Shown: in pieces, positions 1 through 8,440 of the stretch | Numbering within the stretch: the first letter of the stretch is position 1 | Layout of the letters: each line of letters opens with the position of its first letter | DNA from: Limimaricola cinnabarinus LL-001 | GTDB taxonomy: Bacteria > Pseudomonadota > Alphaproteobacteria > Rhodobacterales > Rhodobacteraceae | Length of the DNA stretch: 38,441 nt | Assembly (NCBI RefSeq): GCF_000466965.1 | Contig: NZ_BATB01000037.1 | Span: 1 to 38,441 of the forward strand | Reading direction: 5' to 3' | Notes under the pieces: model-generated | The model's database searches: none | What the model saw: only the letters and a program-made list of their open reading frames with translations | What the model was told of the DNA's origin: nothing | Made by a program: the position numbers and the translations under genes

Positions 1-74
1 TCGTCATCAAACGACCGTATTGTCTTGTTATATTAAATTGGATAGAGGCGCTCGAGCACCCCATGCGGAGGCCC

Positions 75-970
75 ATGTCCCTGATCGGTTATGCACGCGT
101 CTCGACTGACCTGCAGGACACCGCTGCCCAATGGCGCGAACTGAAGGCGGCGGGCTGCACCGAGATCCGCGAGGAGTTCGCCTCCGGGGCCGCGCGGGCG
201 CGGCCGGTGCTTGCGAAATTGGTCGCGAACCTCGGGCGCGGCGACGTGCTGGTCGTCGTGCGCATCGACCGTCTCGCCCGCTCGCTCTCGCATCTGCTCG
301 AGGTGATCGAAACGCTGGAGGCCAAGGGCGCACATTTCCGCTCGCTGGGCGATCCGATCGACACCACTTCGCCGCAGGGCAAGTTCACGCTGCAGATCCT
401 CGGCGCCACGGCGGAGTTCGAGCGGGCGCTGATCCGCGAGCGGACACTGGCGGGATTGGCCTCGGCGCGCGAGAAGGGGCGCGTCGGCGGCAACCCGGGG
501 CTCCGCGACCGCAATCCGGAGGCGATCGCCAAGGTCAGCCGCGCGCGCGATCGCAGCTACTTCGGCAAGCTCAACGACGCGGCGCAGCACTGGCTGCCCG
601 CCGTCCGGCAGTTCCGACCACGCCTGCCATGGGAGGATGTCGTGCGGATCATCAACAGCCGACATCCGCAGGCGAAGCCTGGACCGTCGAACGCCTGCGG
701 CGCGCGGCAGGGCGCTTCGTGAAGGACGAGCTGTTGGACCGGTCCGTTCTCGACCGCGCCCCGCCCGCACAGAAGGACGACCGCATCCTCGCGATCATCG
801 CGGGCATCAGGAGTTCGGCGCCCGACATGACGCTGAAGCAGATCGCGGCGCGGCTCGAGGCGATGCGCGAGCCGACGCCGCGGGGCCGCTCGAAATGGGC
901 GACGTCATCCGTCGCGCATCTGCTGGAGCGCGCGCGACAGGCCGGACTTCTTGAGAACGACGAGAGGTGA
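75..970 (+). pseudogene. Serine recombinase (resolvase/invertase family), frameshifted
   Basis: The product is a small serine site-specific recombinase, the kind that resolves plasmid or transposon cointegrates or inverts DNA. The N-terminus reads MSLIGYARVST, where Ser is the usual nucleophile, followed by VVRIDRLARSL and a LGATAEFERALIRERT segment typical of the catalytic domain (residues 1-140). The C-terminal third (MTLKQIAARLEAM, WATSSVAHLLERA) looks like a DNA-binding helix-turn-helix region. I chose ATG at 75 over ATG at 63 because GGAGG lies at 67-71 and family members begin just before the GYARVST motif. The frame breaks near 666-667: the first frame stops at 722, while the sequence homologous to the family continues in another frame to 970. 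Restoring one C (CC to CCC) gives one 298-residue protein, so this is either an indel error or a recent inactivation. Confidence 0.85.
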
Positions 971-1122
971 CGAAGCTGAAGCGGCAAATCGGCGCGTTCG
1001 CTGACGTAATTCGGATGGCTGGCCGGACTGGGGGCTCGTGCGTCCCACGAACGATTGCAACAATAGGGTCCGGCGACAGACCGGGACACCTCGCGACAAC
1101 AAGCGTGGGTGAGCGCTCGGTA
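971..1122. other. Short convergent intergenic region, nothing recognised
   Basis: This 152-base gap separates the ends of the recombinase (plus) and the HExxH protein (minus). I see no convincing hairpin with a U-tract and no coding region here. Confidence 0.5.
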
Positions 1123-1637
1123 TCAGTGGGTGCAGACCGTACCGACAAGCAGCGTGGCCGCATCGATGTCGAAGGCTGTGGCCAATGTTGCCCCGAACAG
1201 CGCAAGCCATTCCTTCTGCGCGTCATAAGCGAAACGCTCTCGCTCGCCTGGACAGGCGAAACGCTGGCCGGAGGCGGACTGCATATGATGAACCACCTCG
1301 TGGACGAGCACTGAAAGCTCTGCCGGCGATCGGCCGGTCCATCCTTCCGAGAGATAGATCGTTCTGCGGGTCTCGTCGTAGAGGGCAACGACCTGACCAA
1401 GGGCCACCTGGCTTCGGGGCCATATCGCATCGCGATGAGGTCAGCCTCCGGCAGGGTGGCGAGGCGCGGCGCATGTTCCGGAACAGGAAGATCGAAATTC
1501 GCTGAAAGCCACAGGAAGATGGTGTCCAGAAGCGGAGGGGCATCACGTGGATTTGTGTTTTCGGGCGTTGCCGATAGCGGTGCTGCGACAGCGAGCCAGA
1601 ATGCGAAACCGACGGTGCAGAGAGCTTTGCGGATCAT
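1123..1637 (-). pseudogene. Small exported HExxH-motif protein (DUF6647-like), frameshifted
   Basis: The N-terminus (MIRKALCTVGFAFWLAVAAPLSA) is a clear Sec signal peptide, so the protein should be periplasmic. The second half contains LVHEVVHHMQ, an HExxH pattern that in metallopeptidases binds zinc, next to the segment ALYDETRRTIYL. This resembles small uncharacterised proteins I recall as DUF6647; the assignment is from memory and peptidase activity is not shown. ATG at 1637 is supported by GGAGG at 1643-1647. The frame breaks at about 1410-1411: restoring one base (CCC on the coding strand) joins the signal-peptide half to the HExxH half in a 171-residue protein. The gene diverges from the winged-helix/TPR regulator and may be controlled by it. 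Confidence 0.65.
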
Positions 1638-1692
1638 GACGACCTCCGGGACAGGAATGTCCCGCAAGGCTCAAACAACGGCGGCCCCAAGT

Positions 1693-1739
1693 CATGAAAG
1701 CGCCATGAAAGAACGCTGAAATCGTGCTACAATTTCAGC
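1693..1739 (+). promoter_or_regulatory. Promoter with 11-bp direct repeats and an inverted repeat
   Basis: CATGAAAG occurs at 1693-1700 and 1704-1711, starting exactly 11 bases apart, and a weaker third copy (GCTGAAAT) starts at 1715, again 11 bases on. A -10-like TACAAT lies at 1728-1733 with no good -35. GCTGAAAT (1715-1722) and ATTTCAGC (1732-1739) form an 8-bp perfect inverted repeat around that -10. OmpR/PhoB-type winged-helix domains, as in the gene starting at 1762, are known to bind tandem half-sites with 11-bp periodicity. The natural reading is an activator box in place of the -35, for self-control, for the divergent gene, or both. Confidence 0.55.
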
Positions 1740-1761
1740 CAACCGGCAGCGGAGGCCCATC

Positions 1762-2985
1762 ATGGAAGCCCCGGAAACCATTCTGGTCGGCGGCTTTGTC
1801 CTGAACCGCGCGCGGGGTCGTCTCGAGGACAGGACCGGCGCCGAGTGTGCCCTGCGCCCTAAATCCTACCGTGTGCTCGAGCTTTTGTTCATACGGCGGG
1901 GCCAGCTGGTGAGCAAGGATGACCTCATCCGCGAGGCCTGGCCGGACGTGATCGTGTCGGACGATTCCCTTGCCCACTGCATCAGCGATATCCGCCGTGC
2001 GCTTGGCCCTCGTGGGGCGGAATTGCTGCGCACCGTGCCGCGGCGCGGATACATGCTCGTCGAGGACGATGTCTCGTTGAAGACACCGGATCGAAGATGG
2101 CGGTCGGCATGGGTTGGGGGGCTCGCTTTGACGGCAGCGGCGGCGAGCCTGGCCCTTTGGTGGGAACGGGAGCCGGATCTCTCGAACCCGGTGCCCGAGG
2201 CGGCAAATTCGGCGATGCTGCTGGCGGACGAGTTGCTCGACGCTCGGGATTGGCAGAGGCGGGAAGACAACGCGCGCGCGCGCACGTTGCTCACGACCAT
2301 GGTGCGAGATGACCCCGAAGACGCGCAGGCATGGGCCAGCCTCGGGCTGACCTATTGGCTGGAGGTGCAGCACATCTCCTGGGGCGGTGGCCGGCGCGAG
2401 ATAGCTCAGGCGGCCGAGATGGTCGAGCGCGCCGTCTCGCTTGGTGGCGGTGCCCGCGCGCACCGCCTGCTCGCCGAAATGCGCCTGCTTGCTCCGTTTC
2501 CGGAGATGCGCTCACCTCTTGATGCCATGTCCCACGCGCGGGCGGCCGTGACGATCAATCCGGAAGACCCCGACAACCTCGCCGTGCTGGCGCATGTGAT
2601 GGCGCTGACCGGCCGCGATGCCGAAGCCGTGCAGACGATCGAACAGGCGCTGCGCCGCAACCCGTCCCCGCCCGACTGGTATCGGCATGTCGCCGGAATG
2701 AGCTACCTTATCGGAGGCAATCCGGCCCGCGCGGCGGAGACGTTCGGATCGCTCCATGGCGCAGGCACCTTCACCGGCACGCGGTGGTGGCCCGGTTGGT
2801 TGTTCGCTGCAAGTCTCGCGCAGTCGGGCAGGATGGAGGAGGCGAAAGCCGTCATCGATGCGGCCTCGGGACGACGACCGGAACGGAGCATCGCCGCGGT
2901 GGCACAGTCGCTCGACGGGTGGGCCGATCGTGCCAGCCTCGACAGGTTTCTCGATGGCCTGAGACGCGCGGGACTGCCGGGGTGA
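1762..2985 (+). CDS. Winged-helix (OmpR/PhoB-type) regulator with membrane helix and TPR region
   Basis: This 407-residue protein has three parts. Residues about 5-100 are an OmpR/PhoB-type winged helix without a receiver domain (key parts LRPKSYRVLELL, DDSLAHCISDIRRALG and the wing RTVPRRGYMLV). Residues 116-134 are one probable transmembrane helix. Residues about 190-400 are TPR-like helical repeats, presumably periplasmic. This is the architecture of CadC/ToxR-like one-component membrane regulators. ATG at 1762 is preceded by GGAGG at 1751-1755. The gene diverges from the HExxH protein and converges, with only 6 bases between stops, on the TRAP binding protein. The sensed signal is unknown. 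Repeats at 1693-1722 are candidate binding sites. Confidence 0.85.
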   Translation: MEAPETILVGGFVLNRARGRLEDRTGAECALRPKSYRVLELLFIRRGQLVSKDDLIREAWPDVIVSDDSLAHCISDIRRALGPRGAELLRTVPRRGYMLVEDDVSLKTPDRRWRSAWVGGLALTAAAASLALWWEREPDLSNPVPEAANSAMLLADELLDARDWQRREDNARARTLLTTMVRDDPEDAQAWASLGLTYWLEVQHISWGGGRREIAQAAEMVERAVSLGGGARAHRLLAEMRLLAPFPEMRSPLDAMSHARAAVTINPEDPDNLAVLAHVMALTGRDAEAVQTIEQALRRNPSPPDWYRHVAGMSYLIGGNPARAAETFGSLHGAGTFTGTRWWPGWLFAASLAQSGRMEEAKAVIDAASGRRPERSIAAVAQSLDGWADRASLDRFLDGLRRAGLPG

Positions 2986-2991
2986 GGCCGG

Positions 2992-4035
2992 CTATTCGGC
3001 CTGGTTCTTCAATCGCGCAGCGCCATGCCCAGCCTGAAAGCGCAGATACCCCGCCCACGCCTCGGCGAGCAACGGGTCGCGCGCGGTGTCCTCCGCGATC
3101 ACCTCCTCCCACGCTCGTCGAAGCGCTGTGAGGATGCCTTCGGACCAGTCATGCAATTCCACGCCCTCTGCGCGGAATCGGGTGATGGCCTCGGCCTGCC
3201 GCTGCGTTGCCGTGGCGATGGTCCATGACAGGGTATTTTCGCAAGCCTCTTCGATCGCGTCCCTTTGGCTGTCGGATAGCGCGACCCAGCTCCTTTCCGG
3301 CATGAGGATTTCGAGAGAGGTTGCCGGTTGCTGCCATCCCGGCATGTAGAGATGCCGTACCGCATCGGGCAGTCCGAGATCGGCATCGATGGACGGCAGC
3401 GAGAACTCGGCCGCGTCGATCAGCCCCGTCGCCAGAGCCGGGCCGATATCCGCGGCCGGAAGCTCGTAGGGGACGACGCCGAGCTTTCTGAGCGTGCGTG
3501 CGCCGTAGCCGAAGCTGCGCATGCTCAGCCTATCCAAATCCTCGACCTGCCCGATCGGCGCGCGAAACCAGCCGCCCCCTTCACCGGGCAGGATACCGCA
3601 GTAGAGGCTCTTCAGGCCATGGCGGGCATAGATCGCATCGAGCGCCTCGCCGCCGCCCCCCTCCTTCATCCATGCGGTGAAGCCCACGGGGCCCGGCCCG
3701 AAGGGAAATCCGCTGAAGATCGCCAAGGCAGGGTCTTCGCGATGGTGATGCCCGGCCGAGCCCCAGACGGCGTCGATCAGACCGGAGTCGAGCGTGCCGA
3801 AGCTGTCTTGATCGAGCACGAGGCGGTCTTGAACCTCGATGATGAAGCTGTCATCCGACAAACGGCGCACCTCTTGCGCGAAATACTTGCCGGCCTCACC
3901 GAAGAGTTTCGGGTATAGCAGGCTGTTCATGCGCCAGCGTAGAACCTCCTCATCGGCCGTGGCCGGTTCGGCCTTCAGGCCCGCCACAAGGGCGATCGCG
4001 CCGAGAAGTCCAAGGGAGATCGATGATCGAAGCAT
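2992..4035 (-). CDS. TRAP transporter solute-binding protein (DctP family)
   Basis: This is a periplasmic receptor of the TRAP type, which hands organic acids or similar solutes to a DctQ/DctM membrane pair. It has a signal peptide (MLRSSISLGLLGAIALVAGL, followed by AEPATA) and family landmarks such as FAQEVRRLSDDSF, LDSGLIDAVWG, MRSFGYGARTLRKLGVVPYELPAADI read in parts, and DAAEFSLPS. Length is 347 residues, usual for DctP. An in-frame ATG at 4086 would add 17 residues ahead of the signal peptide; neither start has a strong ribosome-binding site, and I prefer 4035 because it puts the signal peptide first. No DctQ or DctM gene is in the window, so it is an orphan here. Substrate is unknown. 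Confidence 0.85.
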   Translation of the reverse strand: MLRSSISLGLLGAIALVAGLKAEPATADEEVLRWRMNSLLYPKLFGEAGKYFAQEVRRLSDDSFIIEVQDRLVLDQDSFGTLDSGLIDAVWGSAGHHHREDPALAIFSGFPFGPGPVGFTAWMKEGGGGEALDAIYARHGLKSLYCGILPGEGGGWFRAPIGQVEDLDRLSMRSFGYGARTLRKLGVVPYELPAADIGPALATGLIDAAEFSLPSIDADLGLPDAVRHLYMPGWQQPATSLEILMPERSWVALSDSQRDAIEEACENTLSWTIATATQRQAEAITRFRAEGVELHDWSEGILTALRRAWEEVIAEDTARDPLLAEAWAGYLRFQAGHGAARLKNQAE

Positions 4036-4584
4036 AGAGCATCTCGACGAGATGGTCGGCTGTTTGACAACCACTCTGGAGATCATGCCCGGTTTTCACG
4101 AAGCGGGCAAATGCCCTCGGAGTTCACGGACCGGGCGATACACAGCCCTGCCCCACGAACTGCGGCCGCTGCAATACAGGAGAACGAGCAGCTCACGCGC
4201 GGTCCACCGATTCCCCAAGAAGCCGGTCGCGCCCTGCCATCCGAAGCGAATCGGTTGGTCCCGACGGCTGGATTTTTCCCCCAAAGATGGGATCTTGATC
4301 TCTAAAGGTCCTGATTTCAGTGACTTACAACCGGACCCGACGCAACGCACGGTCCAGGGATGAAAGTGATACACTTTTGTGATTGCTTAACTGGGGGCAA
4401 TTGTGCATTTCTGCTAACAGCATTGCCTATAGAGAGAGCCGGATACCGATGCCAATCTAGAGACCCATACGAACAAGACGAGAGCCCGACCAGTTGGCGC
4501 TGACCGAGCTCTCTAAATGTCCTGGCTGCTAAAGCCCTATACAACTTCCTTTTAGCAGCCGCCCCGATCCCTTTGCAAGCCTTT
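4036..4584. other. Intergenic region upstream of rep; possible origin/control region
   Basis: About 550 bases without a gene I can support. The right part (roughly 4360-4560) is richer in A and T than its surroundings and ends in a perfect inverted repeat just before rep. Its place next to a plasmid initiator makes it a candidate origin or copy-control region, but I find no clear iterons or DnaA boxes by eye. Open frames here on either strand have no recognisable protein character. Confidence 0.4.
4524..4560. repeat. 10-bp perfect inverted repeat (stem-loop) upstream of rep
   Basis: GGCTGCTAAA (4524-4533) and TTTAGCAGCC (4551-4560) are exact inverse complements separated by 17 bases. The element ends 24 bases before the rep start. 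It has no U-tract on either strand, so it is more likely an RNA structure or protein site controlling rep expression than a simple terminator. Confidence 0.6.
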
Positions 4585-5547
4585 ATGGCTCGCGAGAGCG
4601 CGAAAGTGTGCGAAATGCTTGAATTCAATCCCGTAGCCACCGGTTACACCGCCCTGCCCCAAGAATTGATGAGCCTCCCGATGAGCGACGGCGCCTTTCG
4701 AACCTTGGTTCTGCTGTGCTCGCATGCCTCTTCCGAAACCGGGGAGTGCTACCCTTCTCAGGCGCAGCTCGCCGCTATGATGGGCAAGAGCAAGGGCAGC
4801 GTCTCGGCGCATGTGAAGGAACTGCGCGGTCTCGGCCTCGTGCGGACCGAAACGCAGACCTGTCGTTATGGCGGCAACTACCGGCTGCGCTATCTCGTCA
4901 CCTTTTGGCGCAATTGGCGGGCCGCGCTTCGGCACCGTCGGACGACTCCTCCGGTTCAGCCTGTCGAATGCCCCGTTCAGCCTGCTGGACGCCCTAAGGA
5001 AGAAAACCATAATCAGGTAAACCACACTGCCGCGCGGCACCCCGCGGCGGCCCCTGCCCCGTCGACTGCATGGCACGATGACGCGACCGTGGTAGTGGTC
5101 GACGATCTCGTGCGGCGTTGGCAAAAAGCCAAGGGTAGCGCTCCCTTCCCGAACTTCGAGGCCGAGGTGCCCCGGGGTCTGATCATCGAAACCCAACGAG
5201 TGGTCCGGACCTCAACCGCGCCACAACGCGCCCCCTGCCCCATCGGAGATCGATCTGCCTTGCGCCGCCTCTGGCAGGATCGCGGCATCGTAATCGAAGA
5301 GCCGCTCCTCGACGACCAGACGCGATTGCTCGCTCGGAGCCCGAACGCATCCGGTCTGTTGCAACGGCTTGGCGCGCATCTCGCGACGCAATGGCCTAGA
5401 CATTGGCGACGCATGTCGACGCTGCCGCAGTTCAAGGCAATGATCGCGGAATTGCCATCGCCGCCTGCCGATCTCGAGGTGAAACTGCGGCTCCTGGGCA
5501 GCGATTTGCGACGACACGCAACGCTCCAAGCGCGAGCGGCGACGTGA
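4585..5547 (+). CDS. Helix-turn-helix plasmid replication initiator (putative)
   Basis: The 320-residue protein starts with a winged-helix/HTH domain. ALPQELMSLPMSDGAFRTL leads into YPSQAQLAAMMGKSKGSV, whose helix-turn-helix is followed by SAHVKELRGLGLV. The remainder is a basic, low-complexity linker and a C-terminal helical part without a motif I can name. The HTH_36-type N-terminus together with immediate parA-parB downstream and palindromes at its stop codon supports a replication initiator, as in alphaproteobacterial plasmids of the DnaA-like or RepA types; the exact class is uncertain. ATG 4585 is the first ATG; ATG 4615 (MLEFNPVATGY) is also plausible and may fit the conserved N-terminus better, and neither has a good Shine-Dalgarno. 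The stop codon at 5545-5547 lies inside the first palindrome. Confidence 0.65.
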   Translation: MARESAKVCEMLEFNPVATGYTALPQELMSLPMSDGAFRTLVLLCSHASSETGECYPSQAQLAAMMGKSKGSVSAHVKELRGLGLVRTETQTCRYGGNYRLRYLVTFWRNWRAALRHRRTTPPVQPVECPVQPAGRPKEENHNQVNHTAARHPAAAPAPSTAWHDDATVVVVDDLVRRWQKAKGSAPFPNFEAEVPRGLIIETQRVVRTSTAPQRAPCPIGDRSALRRLWQDRGIVIEEPLLDDQTRLLARSPNASGLLQRLGAHLATQWPRHWRRMSTLPQFKAMIAELPSPPADLEVKLRLLGSDLRRHATLQARAAT

Positions 5548-5562
5548 TTACCGTGGTAATCA
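5545..5562. repeat. 18-bp palindrome, copy 1 (candidate partition or rep site)
   Basis: TGATTACCGTGGTAATCA consists of two perfect 8-bp inverted arms around a central GT. The first three bases are the stop codon of rep. An identical copy lies 144 bases downstream. Exact duplication beside parAB suggests a ParB centromere-like site or a shared operator. Confidence 0.75.
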
Positions 5563-5688
5563 GCCCGCACCGAATCGCAGCTTGGAGGCAACGCTTCGAC
5601 GCCAACCTCTCGGACCGGAGATGAATTATCGACATGGCGGGCTGACGTGGCTGCGCAGATGACACAAGATCGGCTTCGAAATTAAAGA

Positions 5689-5706
5689 TGATTACCGTGG
5701 TAATCA
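5689..5706. repeat. 18-bp palindrome, copy 2 (candidate partition or operator site)
   Basis: This is an exact second copy of TGATTACCGTGGTAATCA, including the asymmetric central GT and the same orientation. It lies 26 bases before the chosen parA start, where it could act both as a partition site and as an operator for parAB autorepression. Confidence 0.75.
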
Positions 5707-5732
5707 CCTCATACAGAAAGGCGCCCACCCGA

Positions 5733-7066
5733 ATGCTGCGAACGTTCATAGGTGAACTCTCAAGCACCATGCAGGTCGTCAACAGCCGGCTTCGGCGAGA
5801 CTTGACCATGCGTTCGCGCGTCGAGAAAAAGTTTTCGATGCGCGAGGTGGGCGACTTGCTGGGCCTTACCAAGAACTATTACGAGAGCATGCTCTCGAAG
5901 AGCGCGGAGGAAGAGCCGAGCTTTCCCGCAGGCGTCAGGGATGGACGTGAAAGGCACTACACGCTCGATGAGCTGATGCTGATCCGCGCGCATCTGCAAA
6001 GCCTGCCGAACCGGCGACGTCCCTACCTGCATTGGCGCCAACCGGGCGACCCGTTGAAGATCGTGACCTTCGGGGCGCAGAAAGGCGGGACCGGCAAAAG
6101 CCTGTCGGCCGCGCATTTCGCGCAGTACCTGACAATGAATTACGGCTTGCGCGTGGGCCTTATCGACTGCGATCCGCAGGCCACCGCCAGCCTCTACTTC
6201 GCAGATGATGAGTCGCACCTGTTCGACCCCGAGATCGCCACGGTCGCCGCCTTCATGGGCGTCTCCGAGCCGGGCGAAACCGACCTTGTCACCCGGCCGA
6301 CCGCCGAACTCGACGCGATGTGGCAGCCAACGCCATGGGCCGGATTCGACTGATCCCGGGTGGCAGTGACATTCAGAACGGCGACATCAGCCTGTTCCTG
6401 TTGGCGCAGCGCGCGCAGGTCCCGGTGCATTCGGTGCTAAAGAACGCAATCGAGCGTTGGGACGATGATTACGGTCCCAAGACCCGTTTCGCGGACCTGC
6501 GTCGTGCCGATGGCAGTTTCGACGTGGATCGCTATACCGCGGCGCTGCGTGAGACCGTCGACGTGATCGTCATCGATCAGCAACCCAGCCTGACCCTGAT
6601 GCAGCTCAACGGCCTCGTGGCGGCGACCTCGGTGATCGTGCCGCAAACGATGAAGGGCTTCGACCTCAGCACGCTCAGCACCTATTCGCAGAACATCGCC
6701 GAGTATCTCGACTATATCGAGGAAACCTCGGCCGATGCGATCGGGATCGGGCGTCACGTGGTGCTGCCGACGATCGTGCAGGAGGCGAACGACAAGGATG
6801 TCGACCAGATCGTAGACCTCTACCAGCGGGCACCTGAGTTGTTCCTGCAGGTCTGGTATCCGCGCTCCGACGCCGTGGCCAATGCCGCAGAAGAGTACAA
6901 GAGCATCTACGAATATGATCCGCCGCGGTCGCGCCGGGCCTCGACCAAGACCTTCATCGACAGCGCCAATGCGGTGAACGACGCGCTGGTCGACGTGGTT
7001 TGGGGCAGCGCCCTGCCAAGCCGTGGCTATGCAAGAGACTTCATCAAGGCGAGGTGGGAAGAATGA
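5733..7066 (+). pseudogene. parA: ParA partition ATPase, frameshifted
   Basis: This is a plasmid ParA of the type with an N-terminal DNA-binding extension. The helical N-terminus (FSMREVGDLLGLTKNYYESM) resembles a MerR-like or HTH segment. The deviant Walker A is KGGTGKS, Walker A' is LIDCDPQATAS, and VDVIVIDQQPSLTLMQL is the Walker B region. The frame is broken near 6337-6340 (after LDAMWQPTPW): the first frame stops at 6353 and the rest, starting GRIRLIPGG, runs in another frame to 7066. One restored G or C yields 444 residues, usual for the family. ATG 5733 is used because 5688 lies within palindrome 2; ATG 5769 and 5808 are alternatives. The stop overlaps the parB start by ATGA. Confidence 0.85.
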
Positions 7067-8099
7067 GAAAGCGCAAGCTGAACGCGAAACCGTTGGCCTC
7101 GGACGAGATCGAGGAACGTCAGGCCTCGGCGCTGCGGCCAAGGCAGTGCCGCTCGGCGGTCAGTGGGGCGGTGCCATCAAGGGCCAGATTGCGGTGACCC
7201 GGCGCGAGCTCGATGCCGCGCGTGAGCGACTGACAGCGGTCCGCGAGGGCGTGATGCGCGGTGTGATCGCGTTGGAACTTGACACGGACACGATCATCGA
7301 TGCGGTCGGCACGGACCGGGTCGGCGATTGGAGCGACGATGCCGATTTCGACGCGCTGGTGCGTAATATCCGCGAGCGCGGCCAAACCCAGCCGATCCGG
7401 GTCAGGCCCGAGGACCCGGCTTGGCGCCCGGCCGAAGAGGACCCGCTCGCGGTCGAGGACGCGACGCGCTTCGTGCTGCAATCGGGACGGCGTCGGCTCG
7501 CGGCCTGCCGCAAGCTTGGCCTGCCGGTGCGGGCCTTGATTGCCACGGATATCTCCCGGGCTCTCGGCCAAGCGGCTGCGGAGCTGAAGGCCACTGGCCG
7601 TAGTGTCGAGGCGCTGGCCGACCTTGAGGAGCGTTTCGCCGAAAACACCATGCGCCAAGCGTTGTCGCCGGTGGAGCAGTTGCTATCAGTAGGCGAGATC
7701 GCATCGCTGTTGCCGGACATGAGCCAGCGCGCCATCGCCAGCCGGCTCAACGTGCCGCAGGCGACGGTCTCGATCGGCCTGACCTGTTTTCACAACCGTG
7801 AGGAACTGTTGCAGCGGGCCCCGACGGATGCCACGCATCGCGACCTGAGGATCCTTGCCCCGACGCTGGGGCAGGGGGGGCAGGGCGCCAGGGACATACC
7901 TGACGAGGCGCATCCCAAGCCTGCACGTCCTCGTGCCACGGGACGCAAGCTGCATTTGCCGCGGGGCGGGTCGGTCGCGGTCAAGGAAACGGCGCGCGGC
8001 ATGACCCTTGCGGTGCGCAATATCCATGTGCCCGAACAGAACCGCGCCGAATTCGAACGCGATTTGCTGGCGCTGCTCGGACGTTACGAGCGCGAATGA
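7063..8099 (+). pseudogene. parB: ParB partition protein, frameshifted near the N-terminus
   Basis: ParB binds centromere-like DNA and stimulates ParA. The sequence shows a ParB/RepB core (VLQSGRRRLAACRKLGLP), then ENTMRQALSPVEQLLSVGEI and the HTH MSQRAIASRLNVPQATVS, and a C-terminal region that would dimerise. The natural start is ATG 7063 (MRKRKLNAKPL), overlapping the parA stop by four bases, with GGGAAGA upstream. That frame runs only to 7197, while the core is in another frame. Restoring one C at about 7124-7125 gives ERQALGAAAKAVPLGGQWGG and a continuous 345-residue ParB. As parA is broken the same way, real loss of both would leave no working partition system, which argues for sequence error. 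Confidence 0.85.
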
Positions 8100-8121
8100 C
8101 GCGATCTTGGCGGTACCCAAT

Positions 8122-8144
8122 GTCTTGGGTGCGGCCTCCAAGAC
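8122..8144 (+). terminator. Hairpin after parB
   Basis: GTCTTGG (8122-8128) and CCAAGAC (8138-8144) form a 7-bp perfect stem with a 9-base loop, 22 bases after the parB stop. No U-tract follows, so termination is only a possibility. Confidence 0.35.
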
Positions 8145-8260
8145 CGGCAGTCACTCGGGCCACGTAACTTCGGGTCGTCCAATCTCTGCTAATACTTTGA
8201 TGTATATAGAATAAAAAGCTTCTATTAGTATCTGGTGGCGGTCTGGACAGACGGGAAGAA

Positions 8261-8380
8261 ATGTCGACTCGTCGTTTCGAAGTTCGTCCAGAACTCCCCA
8301 AAAAGCTGAAAGCAGACGCTCTTGAGCATGATTTTGCTCAACTGATATCGCACATGACGCAGGTTCCCGCCGCAAGGTAA
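8261..8380 (+). CDS. Possible 39-residue ORF of unknown function
   Basis: ATG 8261 is preceded by GGGAAGAA at 8253-8260 and opens a frame of 39 codons beginning MSTRRFEVRPELPKKLKADA and ending in TAA. It lies alone between parB and the BCCT transporter gene, in a stretch of lower GC content. I recognise no family; it may be a gene remnant or may not be translated at all. Confidence 0.25.
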   Translation: MSTRRFEVRPELPKKLKADALEHDFAQLISHMTQVPAAR

Positions 8381-8440
8381 ATATGAACGACCGGCGGCGC
8401 CGGACGTTGCGCCCGAACCACATTGCTTGGAGGGCGCACG

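Noticed and set aside
4096-4374. Minus-strand frame of 92 codons upstream of the TRAP gene
   Set aside because: No ribosome-binding site, no recognisable family, and it overlaps the probable control region of rep.
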